Assembly: GCA_049288455.1 (NCBI GenBank)
Contig: JBAQHS010000070.1
Location: forward strand, 1 to 17,551
DNA: 17,551 nt
Source: PALSA-600 sp049288455
GTDB taxonomy: Bacteria > Actinomycetota > Thermoleophilia > Gaiellales > Gaiellaceae
Direction of reading: 5' to 3'
Positions 16,043 through 17,551 of this stretch are shown piece after piece (within the stretch, counting starts at the first letter, position 1; every line of letters starts with the position of its first letter). The notes under the pieces were generated by a model. The model had not been told where the DNA came from. It saw only the letters and a program-made list of their open reading frames with translations, and ran no database searches. The translations under genes and the position numbers were made by a program.

Positions 16043-16678
16043 ATGAGTGACAACCAGAACTGGCAGGTCGCCCGCCTCGACGACATCGAGCGGCGCGGTC
16101 GAGCGTTCCCGGTGCGCGAGCACCTCGGGATCCATTCATTCGGCATGAACGCGTTCAGGGCTGACGACGACGGCGTGCTGATCAACGAGCATGACGAGGA
16201 CGGGGGCCAGGAAGAGGTGTACCTCGTGCTCGACGGGACGGCGACCTTCGAGATCGACGGCGAGACGATCGACGCGCCCACGGGGACCTTCGTGGCCGTC
16301 CGGCCGGAGGCGCGGCGAAAGGCAACCGGGGATGCGACCATCCTTGCGCTTGGCGGGAAACCCGGCGAGGCATTCCAGGCAATCGACTGGGGTGAGGCCT
16401 GGCCGCTCCACCAAGCATCGCTCACCGCCTATGGCGAGAAGCGCTACGCCGACGCGCTCGAAGCGGTCCGGGGTGGCCTCGAGCACCTGCCGGACCACGC
16501 CGGCTTCCATTACAACTACGCGTGCTTCGCAACGCTCTCCGGCGACACCGGCGACGAGACGTTCGGCCACCTTCAGCGCGCCGTCGAGTTGTTCCCGTCA
16601 TTCCGCGAGCAAGCGCGTGCGGACGACGACTTCACGGCCGTACGCGACGACCCGCGGTTCGACGAGGCTCTTCGCTAA
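16043..16678 (+). CDS. Cupin-domain protein fused to a TPR region
   Basis: The 211-residue protein has an N-terminal cupin barrel (about 40-107) and a C-terminal alpha-helical TPR-like part (about 120-190, HQASLTAYGEKRYADALEAVRGG and HYNYACFATLSGD). Cupin motif 1 is G44-x5-H50-x-E52...E58-x6-G65. The second His of the usual HxH is Glu52, and motif 2 (PTGTFVAVRPEARR, 79-92) lacks its His. The classical metal site is therefore incomplete, and a binding or sensing role is more likely than enzymatic turnover. The C-terminal DDDFTAVRDDPRFDEAL is typical of the end of small TPR proteins. The start ATG 16043 has GGAGG seven bases upstream. A GTG at 16010 would add 11 residues and is less likely. Confidence 0.8.
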   Translation: MSDNQNWQVARLDDIERRGRAFPVREHLGIHSFGMNAFRADDDGVLINEHDEDGGQEEVYLVLDGTATFEIDGETIDAPTGTFVAVRPEARRKATGDATILALGGKPGEAFQAIDWGEAWPLHQASLTAYGEKRYADALEAVRGGLEHLPDHAGFHYNYACFATLSGDTGDETFGHLQRAVELFPSFREQARADDDFTAVRDDPRFDEALR

Positions 16679-16700
16679 GGGGTCCATGCCGTCCTTCGTG

Positions 16701-16716
16701 GGGTCGACCTCGACCC
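16701..16716 (+). terminator. Small hairpin after the cupin-TPR gene
   Basis: GGGTCG-ACCT-CGACCC is a perfect 6-bp stem with a 4-nt loop, 22 bases after the stop codon. No T-run follows. The remaining stretch to 16902 holds no gene I can support. Confidence 0.35.
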
Positions 16717-16902
16717 GGGCGACGGATCGTCGCGCCATAGTCGGTGCGGCCGGTTAACGGCCCGCTCGGGGAGCGCGTGGCGGACAGAGGCCTCGGCAAG
16801 CCGCGCATTTCGCGCGTGCGAGGTCGAGGTGATCGGCATCGTGTAACCGTGTGAGTGCGTGAGATGCCGCGACGCCAGGAACCTTTCGAACGAAGAGGAG
16901 CG

Positions 16903-17319
16903 ATGACGACTGAATCGGGAACGGCCGGCCGGATGCTTGTGGGGAAGTGCGAATGCGGAGCTGTTCGGTACCGAGTGGCGGATGAATTTCTGTATGCCGC
17001 GAACTGCCATTGTTCGAACTGCCGCGCCGGCACAGGGTCGGCGTTCAAACCGTTCGCGGGAATCGAGCGCGACAAGCTCGAGGTGATCGAGGGAGCCGAC
17101 ACGCTCCTCATCTGGGGCGACGACAACGGCAACCACACCCGTTGTGCGGTCTGCGGTTCGCTGCTCTTCTCCGTCGTGCGTGACGGCGCCTACGTGCATG
17201 TCGCACTTGGATCGCTGGCTGATGAGCCCGCGATCCGGCCGAGCGAGCACATCTTCGTCGGCTCGAAAGCCCCGTGGTTCGAGATCACGGACGACCTCCC
17301 CCAATCCGAGGAGTACTAG
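16903..17319 (+). CDS. GFA-family zinc-binding protein
   Basis: This 138-residue member of the GFA/CENP-V family (glutathione-dependent formaldehyde-activating enzyme fold) has the full set of seven zinc-ligand cysteines. They are Cys16 and Cys18 (CECGAVRY), Cys35, Cys37 and Cys40 (CHCSNCRAGTGS), and Cys81 and Cys84 (CAVCGS). Most bacterial members have no proven enzymatic role, and the formaldehyde-glutathione activity in the family name should not be assumed. It is soluble and cytoplasmic, with no signal. ATG 16903 was chosen because GAGGAG ends two bases before it, an unusually short spacing. GTG 16855 would add an Arg/Glu-rich tail of 16 residues, and Met11 is also possible. It converges with the ANTAR gene, leaving seven bases between stops. 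Confidence 0.85.
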   Translation: MTTESGTAGRMLVGKCECGAVRYRVADEFLYAANCHCSNCRAGTGSAFKPFAGIERDKLEVIEGADTLLIWGDDNGNHTRCAVCGSLLFSVVRDGAYVHVALGSLADEPAIRPSEHIFVGSKAPWFEITDDLPQSEEY

Positions 17320-17326
17320 CCCGCGT

Positions 17327-17551
17327 TCAGCCCACCGGGTTCGGTTGGTCTTCTCCGGTTGCCTGCAGTAGCTCGGCAGCCACTTCGGCCGGTGTGCGGC
17401 GCGCGACGACGACGGCGGCGGCAATCAAGGCGAGCTTCTTGTCGTCCGGCCCGGCGCCGCGTGTGAGGAGCTCGAGTGCGAGGTCGGCTGAGATGTCGAG
17501 GCGACCCATGATGATTCCCTGGGCGAGCTGCACGAGCTCCCGCGCATCGAC
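17327..17551 (-). CDS. ANTAR-domain protein, C-terminal fragment (5' end outside window)
   Basis: These 74 codons are the 3' end of a gene that enters from the right edge. The sequence ELVQLAQGIIMGRLDISADLALELL matches the core of the ANTAR RNA-binding domain (A-x-G-I-I-M...S...A...LL), a three-helix antiterminator module common in actinobacteria. It is often preceded by a GAF or PAS sensory domain, which would lie outside the window. After the ANTAR core there is another helical stretch of about 40 residues (KKLALIAAAVVVARRTPAEVAAELL), a little longer than many ANTAR tails. The frame is open up to the window edge, so any start codon inside it (for example GTG 17533) is internal. Confidence 0.75.
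   Translation of the reverse strand, partial: VDARELVQLAQGIIMGRLDISADLALELLTRGAGPDDKKLALIAAAVVVARRTPAEVAAELLQATGEDQPNPVG

Overview
The window is GC-rich, densely coded bacterial DNA and looks like a chromosomal segment of a soil actinobacterium. Support comes from an ANTAR-domain gene at the right edge, GTG, TTG and possibly CTG starts, and a set of Gly/Ser/Thr-rich secreted proteins of a kind I associate with Thermoleophilia (Gaiellales/Solirubrobacterales). That placement is an inference from style, not from a marker gene. I saw no tRNA, rRNA, CRISPR array, transposase or phage gene.

Layout. (1) 24-2309, plus strand: a PAS-PAS-GGDEF diguanylate cyclase, possibly 5'-truncated by the window edge, then a small secreted protein made of three cysteine-bracketed InlB-like repeats. 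(2) 2302-2949, minus: a single-pass membrane protein of unknown function whose stop codon shares an 8-bp palindrome with the preceding gene's stop. (3) 10513 down to 3048, minus: a peptide-type ABC import operon in the order binding protein, DppC-like permease, DppB-like permease, DppD-like ATPase, DppF-like ATPase, proline-iminopeptidase-type hydrolase, SDR dehydrogenase. Most junctions overlap by 1-8 nt, and the hydrolase starts inside the stop of the last transporter gene, so import and peptide trimming look translationally linked. The binding-protein gene has its own putative promoter and is separated from the permeases by a perfect 13-bp stem-loop.

(4) 15249 down to 10613, minus: three exported surface proteins. 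These are a protein with a TasA/camelysin (SipW-type) N-terminus, an 830-residue array of Ig-like domains with the same N-terminal motif, and an FN3-like putative lipoprotein whose only sensible start is CTG. Hairpins sit between the genes, and the first gene's Shine-Dalgarno lies in a perfect inverted repeat. (5) 15683-17319, plus: a dimeric alpha/beta-barrel protein, a degenerate cupin fused to a TPR region, and a GFA-family zinc protein. (6) 17327-17551, minus: the 3' end of an ANTAR-domain gene.

The two main modules are oligopeptide uptake with cytoplasmic hydrolysis, and a candidate extracellular-matrix or surface-fibre locus. The latter is the most likely place for something undescribed. 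No decisive novelty can be claimed from sequence reading alone.
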